A stretch of 64,000 nt of DNA from Margaritifera margaritifera (GCA_029931535.1 JAQPZY010001525.1:3615001-3679000); one strand, 5' to 3'. Shown: positions 34,692 to 50,022, counted from the first letter of the stretch. The notes: a model not told the origin generated them from the sequence alone. Numbers and translations: made by a program.

Positions 34692-37600
34692 TTCTTAATT
34701 TATTTTAGTTCATGGTACATTTTATGCACCATTGTAAGAACACAAAACTATGTATAATATCCCCAAAACTTTATAGTATGTTGATTTCACCTAGTTTACC
34801 TGTCGTCGGATAACAAAAAAAAAATATTGTCAGTTATAAAGGAATAATTAATATGGACCACCTCTTGCTAATGATCGAGCTCGTCCAACAATCTGGATGA
34901 CATAAGCTTATCTATCAAGTTGCCACGACATTGCATGATAAATATTCTCTCTAAATGTAGAGAGGTAACAAACTCAGCCAAACGGATGCAAGATCGTTTT
35001 TATAATGTCTCACTTATTATAAAACCTGTCTAAGACAATAATAATATATGCTGATTTATCAAGTTGGAGCCAAATCCGATCGAAATTCGGTCTCCAGAGT
35101 GGCAACACACTCAGCGAATTAGATTCAAGATTACTTCATTTATATGCTTATATCTTGCTCATGATCAAACTAAAAACCATTTAACAAGTTTCATCCAATC
35201 GGATGATTAATACGGTTGCTAGAGTTTTGACAATTGCAGTTGCAAGACCACACACAGTTAATGAGAGATCCTGCTCATAAATATACGTAAAAGAGATTTT
35301 TTTTCTTCTTCTATTTATCAAGATTAATCAAAATCCATAAAAAAATTCATTCTCTTGAGTGATACAAAAATTGATCCAATGTAATGCAATGTCACTTCAT
35401 ACATATGCATAGCTCTCGCTCATCCGACATTTTTATAATAGTAACCAACTTAACCAGGCATGATTAATATTGGCATAGGCAATATGCGTTAGCAATTGGC
35501 CCTACAGAAAGTCACGTGTAAATAGGATCCGAGAAAATTAATAACAAAGTCTAATAGCGTTGCGTAGATAAAGTTCTGCTGTAAGTATGTGTCCTAACCT
35601 TGTGGGTGGTAAATGGTTCTCTCCCATGTAACTACCTCAAGGCACATAATCTGCATACGGGGTAATTTTGCAAACCATTTATGATAAATATTAAAGGTTA
35701 AATAGTTAAATACACTGGAAGAAAGTAAATATGTTTGGAGGTTCGTGTCTGATAGTTTTGTTTTGTTTTTTGTTTTTTTTTCTGTTCCACCTAAACAAGT
35801 ATTCAAAGAAAAACATTCTGTGAATTAACTATTTTAGCGGATATCAATTTTCATGGACGATCGTTGTTGCAACAAACTACGAATTTAAAGAACGAATGAA
35901 CAGTGGTCAATCTGTGGAAAGAGTCAGAAAACCTACCTTATCCATATAATAATGTATCTCCAATTGTTTTTGTTTTTTTTGTTTTGTTTTGGTTTTTTTT
36001 TTTTTTTTTTTTTTGCAAAAGTACGAAAATTGATAATAACAAAAATAAAGGAATTCACATAAAAAATGTAAAAAAAATCTTGGACCAGTTAGACTCGAGA
36101 TTCTAAAAATTTGATTATTTAAAGGATAATACTAGCTTATTTACATGAACTTTAAATGACTTTACTTGATAGTTTTCACAAATTCAGGAAAATTTTAATT
36201 GTTTCAGTTGGCATCGTGATGAATTAAATATTGTTATTAAGCAAGATATAATCTTCTTTGTGATATGCTGTACTAGATTCAAGGTAAGTTAAATACAATA
36301 ATTGTATCAATCGTTTCACAGTCGATTTCCTGGTGTTTTATGTAGACCGATACATATTTACTGAGTACTTGTCGTGTCGAATTCTCTCTTAATATAACGT
36401 GAACTGAATATTGCTTCAAATAACCTGAATAAAATGTTGCTTCCTACAAATTCTAGACTGTTAGCAAAAAGAGTTACTGCCCTACTTCCTACTTTGCCAA
36501 AGTAACTATCATCGTTGAATAAATCTAACAACAATACGTGTGAAAATTCTCTTTTGCACAATTTTCTAAGCCATAAGTTTAGTAGCTAACATTCAAAATT
36601 AAATTTCCATAAATTGGTTTTTGTGTCGACTCCCTTGTCCAGTCAGACCTATAAAGTGTCCATTCTATCTACACGCGCACTATAAATCCATTTCTGACTT
36701 AAGAAGGACGTCCATGAAGGAGCTAAATCAATTATTTCAAGCAAATTATTATTTTGATTTTAGATCAAGAATTTTCTCTCAAAACCACTGTTTTGCACGA
36801 TTCGGTCAAAACCCACTCCCCTTCTCATTAGCTACGATGCACATGAAGCTGAAAGGGGACATGATGTAGTCGATGAATAGATTCTTATCGGGTATACTGT
36901 TCTGCTTATATTATGCTGGGTACACCATTATCCTATTATAGTCAAACGGTCTCTGGCATTAGGCTCCAAAAATACAGACCAATATTGTTGGGCACACTGT
37001 TCTCTTTACATCGTGCGTGCCGATACATCATTTTCCTATTATTGTCAATAGTTCTTGCATAAGCTTACAAAACAGTCCAGTAACGAAGTATTCTTTAACT
37101 TCAAGAAATAACAGCAGCCCTTTTATCGCCGTATCTAGTAAACCAAATCTAATCAACAGGGCGCACTTGCTTCCTCTGACAAATGATTAAGAATCAACAC
37201 ACAAAATTAGACTTTTTTTGAGAAAAGCAACTTGTAATATCTTAATTATACCTATGTAAATGGACAAATTTCACTACCTTGAGATCTTTCCTTATATATG
37301 GAGTTCAAGACGAGTTAGATATTTCTCACTGATTTAATTTTAGGATAATCAAATATTAATGGCTTTTTCTGTCATAAATTAAATGGAACTTTTATGTTTC
37401 CTTTAATGTCTAATTAATGATTCTTTTCACAAATTTAATTTCGGGATAATCAAATATGAATGGCTTTTTCTGTCACAAATTAAATGGAGCCTTTATGTCT
37501 ATTTTGCCGCAAGTATTAACCCTAATTGAATGTAAATCAAAATTGGAAAAGCTAACAAAAAAATACATGAATTCGAAAACAAATTTTCAAACGAACATTG

Positions 37601-38078
37601 TTAGAAGCTGTGATATCAAGTTTTTTGTATAGCTGGATATTGTTGCCAATTTTTTTGAATTTGAAACTATTCTGCTATAAGAATATCTTAAAACCCCAAT
37701 AGAAGCAAGATATTTCCTGGAGATATTTTCATAGTTTTATTATGTTCAAATCTGTTTTATTTTCCTTCAACTCTTATTACTCACATGAAAATTTTTTAAA
37801 AAATGTGTTAATCTGATAAGACTACAGTTTTTACATAATTATGTGCTATTTTGATAAGGCATTAAAAATATACAACTTCTATACATGCGGAAGGATCTGA
37901 TTATAGAAAAGTCAATATATTTAAAAACATGATAAACATGGCTTGATCATTTGTTTTAAACAAAGCCGCCCACATGAAACGTAATCAAGTTTAAATCTGA
38001 ACAAAACCGTAAAATGTGTACTCCTTATAATTGATTGGTTTGGTGTCTTATGACACAACAACACAAGTAGGTTATTAT

Positions 38079-38213
38079 GTGCCGTTACAATTAGAGTAAA
38101 GTGGGATGCCTAAGGACACTCCACGGTAACCGAGTTGGGCAAATCCCATAGTAGGATTCGAACTCGCTCTCTTTCCGTTGCGAGTCTTCCAAGCTAACCA
38201 CTGAGCCACCGCA
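38079..38213 (-). repeat. tRNA-derived SINE (family 1), copy A'
   Basis: Equivalent of 3,298-3,432 with the same orientation, B box and core. It differs by scattered substitutions only. Confidence 0.75.
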
Positions 38214-38739
38214 TCTGCTGCTCCATTTGACACTTCTTCAATTGGATCTTTCAGTCAACAATCGGAGCATGCCCTGGCCTTTGCGTCAATAATCGGAAAA
38301 GCACCTTGCAAATACATGCATATTCTTTGCCAAATGACGTCATTTCCAATTCACACCATCATAGTGGACATTTAGGACGATTCGACTTAAAAGACTTATT
38401 CCTGACCGAAACATTCCAAAGTTTCTATTTTATTACATGAATTCACCAAGGAACCTTCTTTTATTGAGCTTGTGTAAATCAATTCCATAAAGGTATACTT
38501 CAGCTTTTGAAATGGTTCTATTTTGCCTAGCGTACTTTAGCGTGTGACATTTTCCGGCGATTTCACTATTTTTACGTTGTATTTCTTCCACGAAGTACAC
38601 GTCCCGGAGCCCGCGAAAGGTCTAATTAAAATTATTACCATATATAGTCCGGATAATTTCAGTATTTTTAAATGTGTCATGTGTTGAACGTTGTATCATG
38701 TATATAAAAGGCAAATAGTTTCTTTACGAGATATAATCT

Positions 38740-38808
<69 letters not shown>

Positions 38809-39550
38809 GGAGAGAGAGAGAGAGAAATTATCCTTCCGTTGCTTGATTATTGTTACGTTACGGACAGATTTTTGATAACATTGATTACGTAAGTGTTTAC
38901 TATAACAATTCCAATCCATTTAACTCGTAATCGAATCTCTGATAAGGGTATATTACTTAATACTCAATAGAAGAAACAAAAATGTAAGACATTGAAAAAT
39001 CATACTATGATTATAAACTTATGTAAAGATTCTAAAAATGCATTCTGTTTTTAAATAATTGCAGATATTGTTCATCACTTTCAATCCATAACTCTCAAGA
39101 ATAATTATTCCACTCAAGTACTGTGAAAACTGTGAAAACTGTGAACACTGACTAAGACTGTTAAAAAATTATTCGTTTTAGTTTAAAGAGAGAAAACGAG
39201 GAAAACAAGAGGGGAAGTGTATGTTACATTTGAAGAAGAATATTATTAAAGATCTTTTTTCTTGAATATGAGTCTATTACTATATGCAGAAAAAACAGAG
39301 ATGTGCGACATGTAGTCTAAGCCAATATTAAAATGGTTTCCTTGAAATGATTTTTCTTATGCGTAATAAAATGATATTTTTCTGATAAGTTTTGATCCCA
39401 GAAATTATAATTTGTTCATATTTAAGCATATTTAGGTATGTCGATCAATTATGTTTTTTTTTTCAATCGCACTCAAAACACATGACACTTGAGACAGTAT
39501 CACGAAAATATCAAGCAGTAGGATAAAGGTATAATATAAGTACTAATATA

Positions 39551-39611
<61 letters not shown>

Positions 39612-39802
39612 TCACGTTAAGTGTTAACCTAGAAATCAGCATAAACGGAAACAAGTTAAAACCTTTCAGTTCCTCGCGTCCAGCAAACTTCATCTCTAAA
39701 CAAAATGACTGCATTGATCTCATTCCATTTCTTTGTAAATTAAAAACAAAACAAAACAATGACATGTATATATTTTACAAATGAATCATAGTGGAATGCC
39801 AC

Positions 39803-40112
39803 GGGCAAAAATCCGCGACGCACCTCTTTTCACCAGTGACTGCCTGCGATAAGATTTCCTTGTCTCTAATGGATATGAATTAAGTTGCTTAACAAATAAA
39901 TGCGCGCTTTGCTCGGAAATTCAAATCACCATGACCTTTCCTGTATTTTGAATAAGCAATCAAAGTTTCTCTTCCAAGAGAAGGGTGCTTTCATTGATGA
40001 GCAAGAGCTTGGTTTATAGTGTTGTTGATAACGTATTTTTGTTTTGTTTTTTAAAAATGAAGAAATCTTGTCGCAGCAGCCACTAGTGAAAAAGGACCGG
40101 AGCGGATTTTTG
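39803..40112. repeat. Fold-back element, copy A'
   Basis: Counterpart of 5,048-5,365. The arms here extend further outward (AAAAATCCGC at the left against GCGGATTTTT at the right), which suggests the true element ends lie at the AAATCCGC boundary and that copy A has lost its left end. Confidence 0.65.
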
Positions 40113-40706
40113 AAAGCGGTTTGCGACAATGCAAAAGTGTATGTGTGTGTGTGTGTGTGTGTGTCAGGAAATTTGAAGTATACAAATTATTCCTGAATGT
40201 ATCCTATGAAACAAATATGTATAAGTAACTACATATGTACATCAATCGTAGTTCATGACGACTGTAAACAAGAAATAATTTGGGATTGAAAGGGGACCAA
40301 CCAATGTTTCCTGGGGGTCTTAGACATGACAACAAGAAATAATTTGTCAATAGTACCAGTCACAAACTAATGAGTTTTATATCTTTTTATATAATTTTAA
40401 TTTAATTAATTTTCATCCATATTACATAACGGTTTTGGTCAGATATCGAATTAAGTGTATTGTAGTTTCACAACTGAATCTAGTCTATCTTCACCTGATT
40501 TTCAAAAAGGGATTGAAACTGTTCTTTCCTGTTAGCCAATCAGACACAATGGATTCTACTCAATCATTTTACACCGTTGGTCCTGTATCAGCCATTCAAC
40601 AGTTGAACTTATTTAGCCAGTATAATCCGAACATTTGGGTGATTCAAGCATTTTAGTCAGTCGAAAATTTTAGTAAGTCGAAAGTTAGATGTTGAATGCG
40701 ACGCAG

Positions 40707-40710
<4 letters not shown>

Positions 40711-40779
<69 letters not shown>
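40711..40779. repeat. (GA)n, expanded in A'
   Basis: About 35 units, against about 13 at the equivalent place in A (5,957-5,983). Confidence 0.95.
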
Positions 40780-40782
<3 letters not shown>

Positions 40783-41070
40783 CTAAGTTGGGTCTGTATA
40801 CAGGTACCATATGGATATCAATACCGGTTTTGGTGTCGGTCTTCTGCAGCCACTTTACTCAGATTACCTATTCGGATTTGTGATTGCTGGATAAAGTAGC
40901 AGAATATAACTCTGGGATAAACCCCATCAGACTCAGATTAAATCTTGCTCTAGATTAGTACAGGTCCGGTAAAAGTTATAGGGGAAAACAGCTTTAAGAA
41001 TCCTTCATCAGGGATGTGCTGTAGTTCCACAAATTCAAGAGATTTCATCCAGTTTTCAAAATGACGTTAA

Positions 41071-41151
<81 letters not shown>

Positions 41152-42699
41152 GTAAATCTATTTAATCCCAGTGAAACCAGGTACAAGCGTGAAGATATAT
41201 CTGTTTACCACACCGATACTTTACAGTTATTTAACTTCAGTAGTTAAATATTTAACACTAGATTATATCGTTTAAACACAATCCCTAATACAATGTTTTT
41301 ACTTTCATCTTTGTGTTTTGGATGAGTTTTTTTTAAACGATAAACCAGTTTTTCGTAATATAGAAATATCATTTTGGTGATAAATCTGTGATTCTTTACT
41401 CAGCTCCTTCGGTTCTCAGGCTGCATAGCTGCTGGTGTTTGTACATAAGTTGGTTGCTCTCCTGGGGAAGGTAGTTCTGCTGGTGTTCGTGGCTGTAATT
41501 GTGTGTGGGTTGTCATGATGTTGTAAACTGGCATAGGTGTCATGGGAATGTATGAAACCTGCCTCGTCATCCGACCGTAGTCGAGAGGTGTTGAGACAAG
41601 CATGACTGCTCCTGGAAGGAAAGGTTGGGCAGGATAGAAGCTGTCTTCGCGTGATGCACTTGCTTGCAATACTGGTTGTGGTTCCGGTGGTGGTGCTGCT
41701 GCTGATGCTGTTGTTGGTGGTTCTTGAGAGAAATAGAAGTTATGTTGGCGAGGTGCAGTTACTGTCATTGCTAGAGGTTGGTGTATTCGTGCCGCTGATA
41801 GTTTTGGTTGCCAAGTCGTTGCTTGTGGTGGTAGTTGATTAGGTGTACCTGTGAAACGCACCGGAGAATGGCAATGTCCTTTATATTAAGAATGCAAAGG
41901 GATGAATGTAATAATTTTCTTTTTTCCTCTGACACGAGGGAAAGCGAAGCTTTAATTTATTTCCTTGTTTCAAACTGTCGATTTTGTTTCAAGAAGTGTT
42001 GTTATGATTAATTGTTATCACTGATACAGAAAGTTGGTACTAGAAATAAAGTTACTGATTTAACTGATGTTCTTATTGAGTTGCGAAACAGTATTTCCCG
42101 ACATTGAGTAGTATATCCTGCAATCACATACATTGAAATGATAAAAAATACTTATACAAGTACTTAGCATTTTCGTATAATGTGACAAAAACGGAAGTTT
42201 CTTCCAAAATAATTGTATTCACAACAAGCTTACCCTTTGTGTATAGTAACTGGTTAGATAAATTTAACGTTATATATTACAATAATCTCCTACCTGTCCT
42301 TATCTTAGTTTCAGAAATCACGGAGGAGGTAGAAGGTTCAATTTTGCACTTGATGTGTTTGATCAATGTGACAGCAAAGACAAACAGAAGTTTCTGAAAC
42401 AAACCAGTTAGTAATTTACGTAGGGAGAAATTAAAATTATTTGCCAAAGCATGACCATCATTTAATCCCAACGCGAGAAAAACATCCATAAAATAATCTG
42501 AAATATCAATATGTCTCTTTAAAACGTATATACTTATATAGTACAACCATTGTTCTTTGGTGCAGTTGAGAAACAAATCTATGCATTTGTCACAAGGTTT
42601 AAGTAATAAATGCCAAGAGAGTGTATACTTCATGCCTTTGTTTTAATATTCTGTTTGAATTAGAGCGGTATAGACAAACATCTCATCTGCTATATAAAT

Positions 42700-42890
42700 A
42701 GGAAGTCGCGGTAGCAGAGTTGATTAGAGAGTCGGATTAATAATCGAAAGGTTGCGGGCTCTGTATAATCCCAGACCAGCCAGTGTCAGTTCCCTCGGTG
42801 TATCCTTCGGAAAGGAACTTAGATCCCCTTTCGTCTTCATGATCTAGTCAAAAAATATGTTAAAGTGCCGTTAAAACCAGCACAAAAAAA
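42700..42890 (+). repeat. tRNA-derived SINE (family 2), copy A'
   Basis: Counterpart of 8,403-8,589 with the same ends; already present before the duplication. Confidence 0.7.
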
Positions 42891-43526
42891 CTCTGTATAA
42901 ATAGATAGCATAATGTTCTCTATTACATATTTCTATACGTTTTCTCCTTTCAAATATTAGCTACATTGCGGCCTTCATTTATCTTCGATGACTATTTCAA
43001 AACTATCTCAATACATAGCAGATTGTAGCAAATAGAAATACAGTGTTAATTGTTTTTATCCCAACGTACGTACCGCTTAGTCATTATTTTGTCGCTATGT
43101 TGATGGTAAATCGTGGACCCTGTAGTATGTTTAGTCATTTGTGAAGAGTTCATTTATATTGAGTTGCAGTATAATGTATTCATTGAAAACTATTATGAAA
43201 TTAAAGTCTTAAAATAATAACCGAGAAGTACATACCGGCACAGGCACCCCTATGCCTGTCATAGCCCATATTACTCCGGAGTTTCTTGAACAGTTTGCAT
43301 TAAACAAGGCCTGTATACATCCCTAAAATATAGGAAACATTGTTTAATAAGATTTGTTTCAATTTATTTATTTGTATTTTGTTTTTATTTTGAATGAATT
43401 CAAACTCATTATTTTAGTTCTAAGATACCAGAGTTAAAATTGTATCATTTATTAATACACTTCTGTTGTAATCAATGTAACTAATGCCTTTGTCAGAATT
43501 GTAGCTATTGAAAAGAAGAAGAAGGT

Positions 43527-43589
43527 TGTTGATGATGATGATGATGATGATGATGACGATGATGATGACGACGATGATGATGATGATGA
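43527..43589. repeat. (GAT)n, interrupted by GAC
   Basis: Longer version of the tract at 9,213-9,248. Both lie in the intron between tetraspanin exons 6 and 7, next to the exon 7 side. Confidence 0.93.
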
Positions 43590-44788
43590 GACAGTGCACC
43601 AAACAAAGCCTGCACGACTCGCAAGACCTTAAAACTGAAGGGTAGTTCTCCTAAAATATGGCATGAAATGTGCAAATAAGCAGTACAATCATTTAACAGA
43701 AAAGTGAATAAAAGTAACCCTACAAAGGATATTAAATATTGATGCTGTGCGATTTGCTATTCGTATTTAGTAAAAAAAAAATACTAGCCACCTAATTGAT
43801 GTGATGGACATACGGGTCAAGTGTATGAAAAGCATTTTGTTGTTTAACATAAATGGATTGAAACTGGATGATACAAAATAAAAGCAGTGAAGCAGTAGCG
43901 GCAAAGACTGTCACGTATTGTGCGGGCCCATTTGTTTTTGAAAATCATCTTTATGGTGGAGTCTGACATAATAAATCATTTTGCATGAAAAAGCGATCGC
44001 CTCCCGGTTGCCTCTTGTCGATCATAGCTGCATGCTTGCAGGTATCGAACAATGATCAAAGTACATTCCCCTTGATTACGAATTTTATGACTGTATATAT
44101 AATAGAAGGAGTCAAAAAAAAGGTAATTATGAGAGTGGGTATGTTAAGTTTTCAACCTCTTTATTTAACATGGACGTGGCAATTAACTATGAAAGATTTT
44201 CAACTACCAAAAGTATATTTTAATTACTAATACTACAATTTATCTTTTTAGTTCATTTGTATTCCCATTTTTTGTTACATTCGCTTCTTTTTGCAAGGGT
44301 TGGGTTGCGTGAGCTTTTGTAAATAGTTGTTTATGTTTGCTGGTTTTTGTTCCGTTTCGTAATGTAGGCACCGCGGCTGAAGAATGGCAACCATACTCAC
44401 TAGTTATTATTATTAGATTATATTTAATAATTATAATTATAAGTAGTGCAAACAAAGTAAACAAGGTGTTTTACCTGCAAGAAAATACGTGTGATACATT
44501 TTACTCGACAACAGAGTGGATGAACAGACAGGAAATGAATTTAATTATGAATTAAACGCTAATTTTTGTGCCTCTCAACCGATTGAATTTTGCACTCACT
44601 CTACATTTAACTTATAGTTGCGTTTTGGATATGGCCCCCGCAATGACGTTGTATACCAGCATAATTGTGTTGCTTGCTTGTGCACGATCTTTTAAGGAAC
44701 CACCTGTATCAACATCAAGTACAGTAACACTCCTATCTGATTGGTTGAAAGGTATGGTGTACCAAACGGATCCGAACTACAAGTATCC

Positions 44789-45366
44789 TTGTAACGGTAT
44801 CAAAATATCGTTGCAACGTTACCCAGCTGTCTTTGCAACGCTAAATGTTGTTGATGCATTGTTTGGGGGGTTTTTTTTGCTGTTGCAGCGATACAATTTA
44901 CAGTTGCAACAGCATTTAAAAACAAGTGTCTTTGTAACGAGATTTATATTTGTTGCAACGGTATACGGTATATTCAGATATACATGTGAAGGTCCGTTTT
45001 GTTGTTGAAATGGTATATGTTGTGATTGCAACGGTTATATTAGCGTTGCAACGATACAGAAAAAAAATACAGATGCCGTGGAAATATTACAATTGCTACA
45101 GTAAACTATAATTTCAAGTGTTGCGATTATAATAATTACTGTTACAAAGGTGACACTAGTGTTGTAATGATAAAATGTACCATTGCATTGATAAACTACA
45201 CCATTTCAATAACAAAAATAACGTCACATCGGTATCTGAACATTGTTGCAGCAGTATATGAATACCGTTTCACCGATATATGAATAACATTGCAACGGAT
45301 TAAGGGTACCATTGCAACGACACCAGTTCCAACGGTATATTTTTGCGTTGCAACGCTAAATATTAA
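44789..45366. repeat. Array of palindromic TTGCAACG motifs, copy A'
   Basis: Counterpart of 10,431-10,995 with most motif instances retained. It ends next to the 961-base deletion that truncates exon 6 of the broken tetraspanin. Confidence 0.7.
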
Positions 45367-47703
45367 TGTTGAATCAACACAAGTCGTCAAATGGATATTG
45401 TCCACACCATGATTGGTATGCACAACAATAAGAAGAAGCACTGTAAAATGGAAGAGTTTTGCAGCATCTGGGAACATTATGATAAGGGTAATACCAACAG
45501 TAACCTCGGGCATTGTAGTATGACGATGAATGGAAGTCATCACCTGAATCTATACCGCAGCATTGGTACTGAAAAAAATGAAAATGTAATAAAGTCCGTC
45601 TATAGGGTATCAGTCAATGACTAAAAATATGAAATAATGGAGAATCAGTTTTATACAATAGACTACTTTGATTAGTGTGTTCTGTCCGAAAATTTGATAA
45701 AATTACAAATTAAAAATTTGATATATGGTTCACAATGAATGTTATTACACTCCTCTCTTAATAGTTAGAATAATGAAACAGACTATGATTATGTTTTTAG
45801 TATTTTATGAAGTCGAACTAATGCTAAAAAGGAAGCAGAGTTGATTGATTTAACAGAACAAGTAACATTAAAGAGAAAAATAAAATTAAATTAAATTCAG
45901 TTGAAGAGTAAAATACAAGCATCATCAACAATTTGTATTGATGCGTACAATTAACAGGATTTAAACATGCTTAGACGGAGACAAAGTTTGTTTTCTATCA
46001 TGCAACAAGCACCTTTTAGTTTTTAATTCTGGTATATTCACAAGAATTACCTGTAATCCCAGTTACATTTCCGTCTACATGCTCTTTTGCGCAAAAATCG
46101 TTTTGTTCTTATTCGATCGAAAAACGTTTTTCAACGTTTCCAATTGACACAATATTCGTGCACAAATGGAACGTGAACTGAGAATATACAAGTGTTTGAT
46201 AAAGATAATTTAATCTTGTTTAATTCCAAAGCAATTGATCAGAACAAATGTTTGTATTGCAACACTAACCGCTTGCATAATTTAATTCCAGTCGAGAGAT
46301 ACATGGTCTGATGAATCGATTCCGTAATATTCTTTAATTTTTTCTTGTAGGTACGGTTTCATCCATTGTTGAACCTAAAAACAAACACTAAAACAAATAA
46401 AGTAAACGACAGAATTTTGAAGTTTTAGTATTTCTCTTTGAATATTTGGACCAAAATGGAAACAATATGATACATTTTGTAAGTAATGTTCTAAAACCGT
46501 ATATCTGTAAAACTGTATAACTCGCTTGATATTTATTTTTCTTTGTGACTTCTTATTTGCTTTCTTTTTCTTCACTTAAGACAGTTTTGCATAGAATATA
46601 ACTTTCCAACAGTATTGCATATAATCTTTTAAAGTCACTCAACCGTGTATAGATTTTAAATTTTCAAGAAAACAACAATGTTTTCTTTTTATCGTTTGAA
46701 GGCAGATAATATTCATCAGAAAGTATATTCTATTCATACATTTTGACTTTACAGAACACATTTATAATGCTAGAGTTTTCATTAATATTACTTGCATGTC
46801 TTGGATTATTGATTTAACCTCAGGTCAACTTCTATACATCCCGAATCGGTGACAATAAAACATGTTTCTATGATTTTCAAATGTGTGCCAAATCTGTTAT
46901 TGTGTCTACTTTGATCTGTTATCTTACTTATTTAATCCATAGTTTTGACATACAGGTTACAACGTAATAGACTTTCTTTTCCCGGTAAGTGACATCTGGT
47001 TTACTGGTGTTATATGCTTCATTTTGCCTTAATATTCTCCGATTCTGCTAGTATAGATTCTCACAAACTAAATGCTGTAAAATCTTAAGAATAATTGTCT
47101 GCGTGGTATTTGCAATAAATATTTAGTCCCAAAGAAAAAATGGCAGTCAAGAAGGAATTTATTTCCCATAAAAGCTAAGTGCATATTCTACCACGATTAG
47201 TTTGTGTACAGAAAACTGGGCAGAACCAATGCGTCCAATACGTATCTATGTAGCTGTTACTCTGATTGGATGCATGCAAAAAACCTTTTCATTTATGACG
47301 TCATAATGTTTACACGTACATCATAACAATCGGAACATCCTCGGCCTTTTCCACCGCATGCTAGTACTGCCCTCAAGCCCGTGGTACTTATAATGTCATA
47401 ATATAATTGAAACCGATTGACCGTTTTCATTTTTTTCATTACAATATTGCAGTAACAACATTAAAAATGTGCTGGTATTTTATTGATTTTTGAAACGTTG
47501 TCGAGTGCTATTTTCAAGACCAGCAATGTAATAAGACTCTTCGCACACGTGGCCGGACGTTCGTCCGACAAAATATTACCAATTTGGGAAGTATCACTAC
47601 GATTAACTCCGAGTATCTTACAGAGAGTCGAAGTTATTTGACTAGCATCTGAAAGAGACGAGGACGTTCCGAATGGCATTATGCACCGAACTTTAAATAC
47701 ATA

Positions 47704-48158
47704 AGGACAACCCTAGCTACATACATCAACAGCTCAACAGTGGTCAACTTAGAAATTAACGTTCAAACAAATACATTAAATGATTTTATTTAAACTTCAA
47801 TCAAATCAGAACAAAGGAAACACAAAATCAAAACAATGAAACAAAAGTTTGACAGCAATCGATTTTTAAAAAAGAAAGTTATTCCTCTTTTATAAGAATA
47901 GTACCCAAGGCGAGTAAATCTTGCTGGAATGAATTATAAGGAATCCTGATAAATAACGATATGCCGGAAGGACCTTAAGAGCCTTGTTCCTTTGAGAAAG
48001 AGATATCTATAGTCTATTCCACGGTACACCGTAAGACATTTTGACGTGGTGACGTAGTACCAAAGAGAACTAAATGTTCTGCTATATTTCAACAAAAGTG
48101 TGTGTGTGTGTATGTGTGTGTTGTGATTATTAGAATGGTGACAACAGTCTTGTGTTTG
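47704..48158. mobile_element. Insertion of about 440 bases present only in copy A'
   Basis: Block A reads directly from AACTTTAAATAAATAGGA to the GGTTAATAGGGATTT segment (14,376-14,425), while A' has about 440 extra bases between the same landmarks. The insert contains a short (GT)n tract near 48,100 and no recognisable gene. Clean terminal repeats or a target duplication were not identified, so the type of element is unknown; a deletion from A is the alternative. Confidence 0.55.
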
Positions 48159-48719
48159 AGGATCCGAGGACGTTAATAGGGATTTTACTATCCCCAATAT
48201 CCGTTTTGGCTGACGCGTCGACGATAAATCGCAATTTTCGGCAGGAAAACCACCATTAAAGTTATCATATCCTCCAATACAAATTTGGTATCCCCCCCAA
48301 AAAAACGTTAGTCAATCACCTCTTTGAAAGAGTAAAAAAGCAGTTTCTAATTATTTTAATAACAGTAATGGTGTGTTTGTAATAGTATGGATAATATAAA
48401 AAAATTAAAGATAAATTGTCACCTTGTAAATTATAATCCAATACATATTACATACTTACAGTCTTGGGACTGGTGATAAAGTGACAATTCAATATGACTT
48501 GAATGAACAGAAGACATCCAACGATTACAACAAACTGAAAAATAATATAATGAAAATTATAATATAGTTAGCAAAAGGGTAATCCTGGTAGCAGTGGTAG
48601 TAATAGTAGCAGTAGTTGTTGTTGTACTAGCAGTAGCAATATCATCATCAAGTAACCAAGTTCAGAGTGAAGACAACCAGACTTTATCACGTTTAAACTT
48701 TATTCTTTCTCTCTCTCTC

Positions 48720-48788
<69 letters not shown>

Positions 48789-48826
48789 ACACAAAAATTG
48801 GTCACAGTGCACAATTATACAACAGT

Positions 48827-48867
48827 TTCCCTACGTTTCACGCTAATCAAGCTCTTCGTCAGGGGAA
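48827..48867 (-). ncRNA. Hammerhead-ribozyme-like motif, copy A'
   Basis: Same architecture as 15,060-15,100, with CTGACGA instead of CTGATGA (still CUGANGA) and one change in helix II. Helix I, GAAA and the ACGTA segment are unchanged between copies. Confidence 0.55.
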
Positions 48868-49771
48868 GAAGCAGCCTGCATCCACAACGCAAACACTTAA
48901 CACAAAACAAAAGAAAATCTGGACTATTACATGTTAGAATACCAGAGGGATTGTACAAATAAATAATGGGGAAAGAAGAAATAATTGAAAAACGGTCTTA
49001 AAATGAGAAAGCCACATGTGTATGTTGTTGTCAGATTAGCAGAATTTTATACCAAAATTCAAAGATTGGGTCATCTGTGTAATTACGTATTTATCTTACA
49101 GGGAACACAATTGTTTTGACTCACTTCCAGGCTGGAGATATAGGACGGAAACTATGCGTGGCCAAAATCAACAACATCTTGGACCAGATACAACAATATG
49201 GACTCAATATATTATATCCCGGTAAAGTTATGCTTGGAAGAGGTGCTCAAAGGAAATATGTTATGCGATTGTTCCAACGGGATACTGCACAAGATATAAT
49301 AGTATTGATAATAATAATAATAAAATAATAATAATAATAATAATAATTTCGTGTAAAGAGTTAAGGAATATTTACTTAGGTAAATATTGTCGCAATAATT
49401 GCGTACGAGTAATAAACTGACGCATGATTAGAATTTTGAGAAGGTTTTATTTTCTTCACGTAAGGCCAAATTCCCCCATGAGTGTTCAGTTGTAGTATAA
49501 AAAATAGTTCCTTACTTGGCAGTTCCATATCTCTCCACCCCGGGTTAGAGTTAATTTGGAGAATCACCGGGGACTCTACTGAATAGCCAGTTGAGTTGCT
49601 GTGGTTGGCGAGTTTCGCGTTGATTTTGTTGCACATGTTGCAGTTGTGGTTGGTCATTTGTTTTCCTACAATCAACAGTTTCGGCAAAATATTGGGTGGC
49701 ACAGATTTGTCATGTGAGGAGATAGATGACATATTTGGTATTTGACATCCTAACTTCTGATTCGTAGTAAA

Positions 49772-49839
<68 letters not shown>

Positions 49840-49969
49840 AACAGTTTAGTCCAACCACTTGGAGGATATTATACAATAATATGAATATAATTAAAACACG
49901 CAAACCGAACAAGTATAATTGCTCAGTGATTTCAGCTACAAACCTTGACAATATGTGATTCCTACAATT

Positions 49970-50022
<53 letters not shown>

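Noticed and set aside
40435..40656. Frame with MDSTQSFYTVGPVSA near 40,549
   Set aside because: The equivalent in copy A (around 5,810-5,900) has an in-frame stop, no splice context was found, and no family is recognised.
41651..41842. Valine/leucine-rich plus-strand frame
   Set aside because: Antisense of the proline-rich tail exon of the tetraspanin copy in A'.
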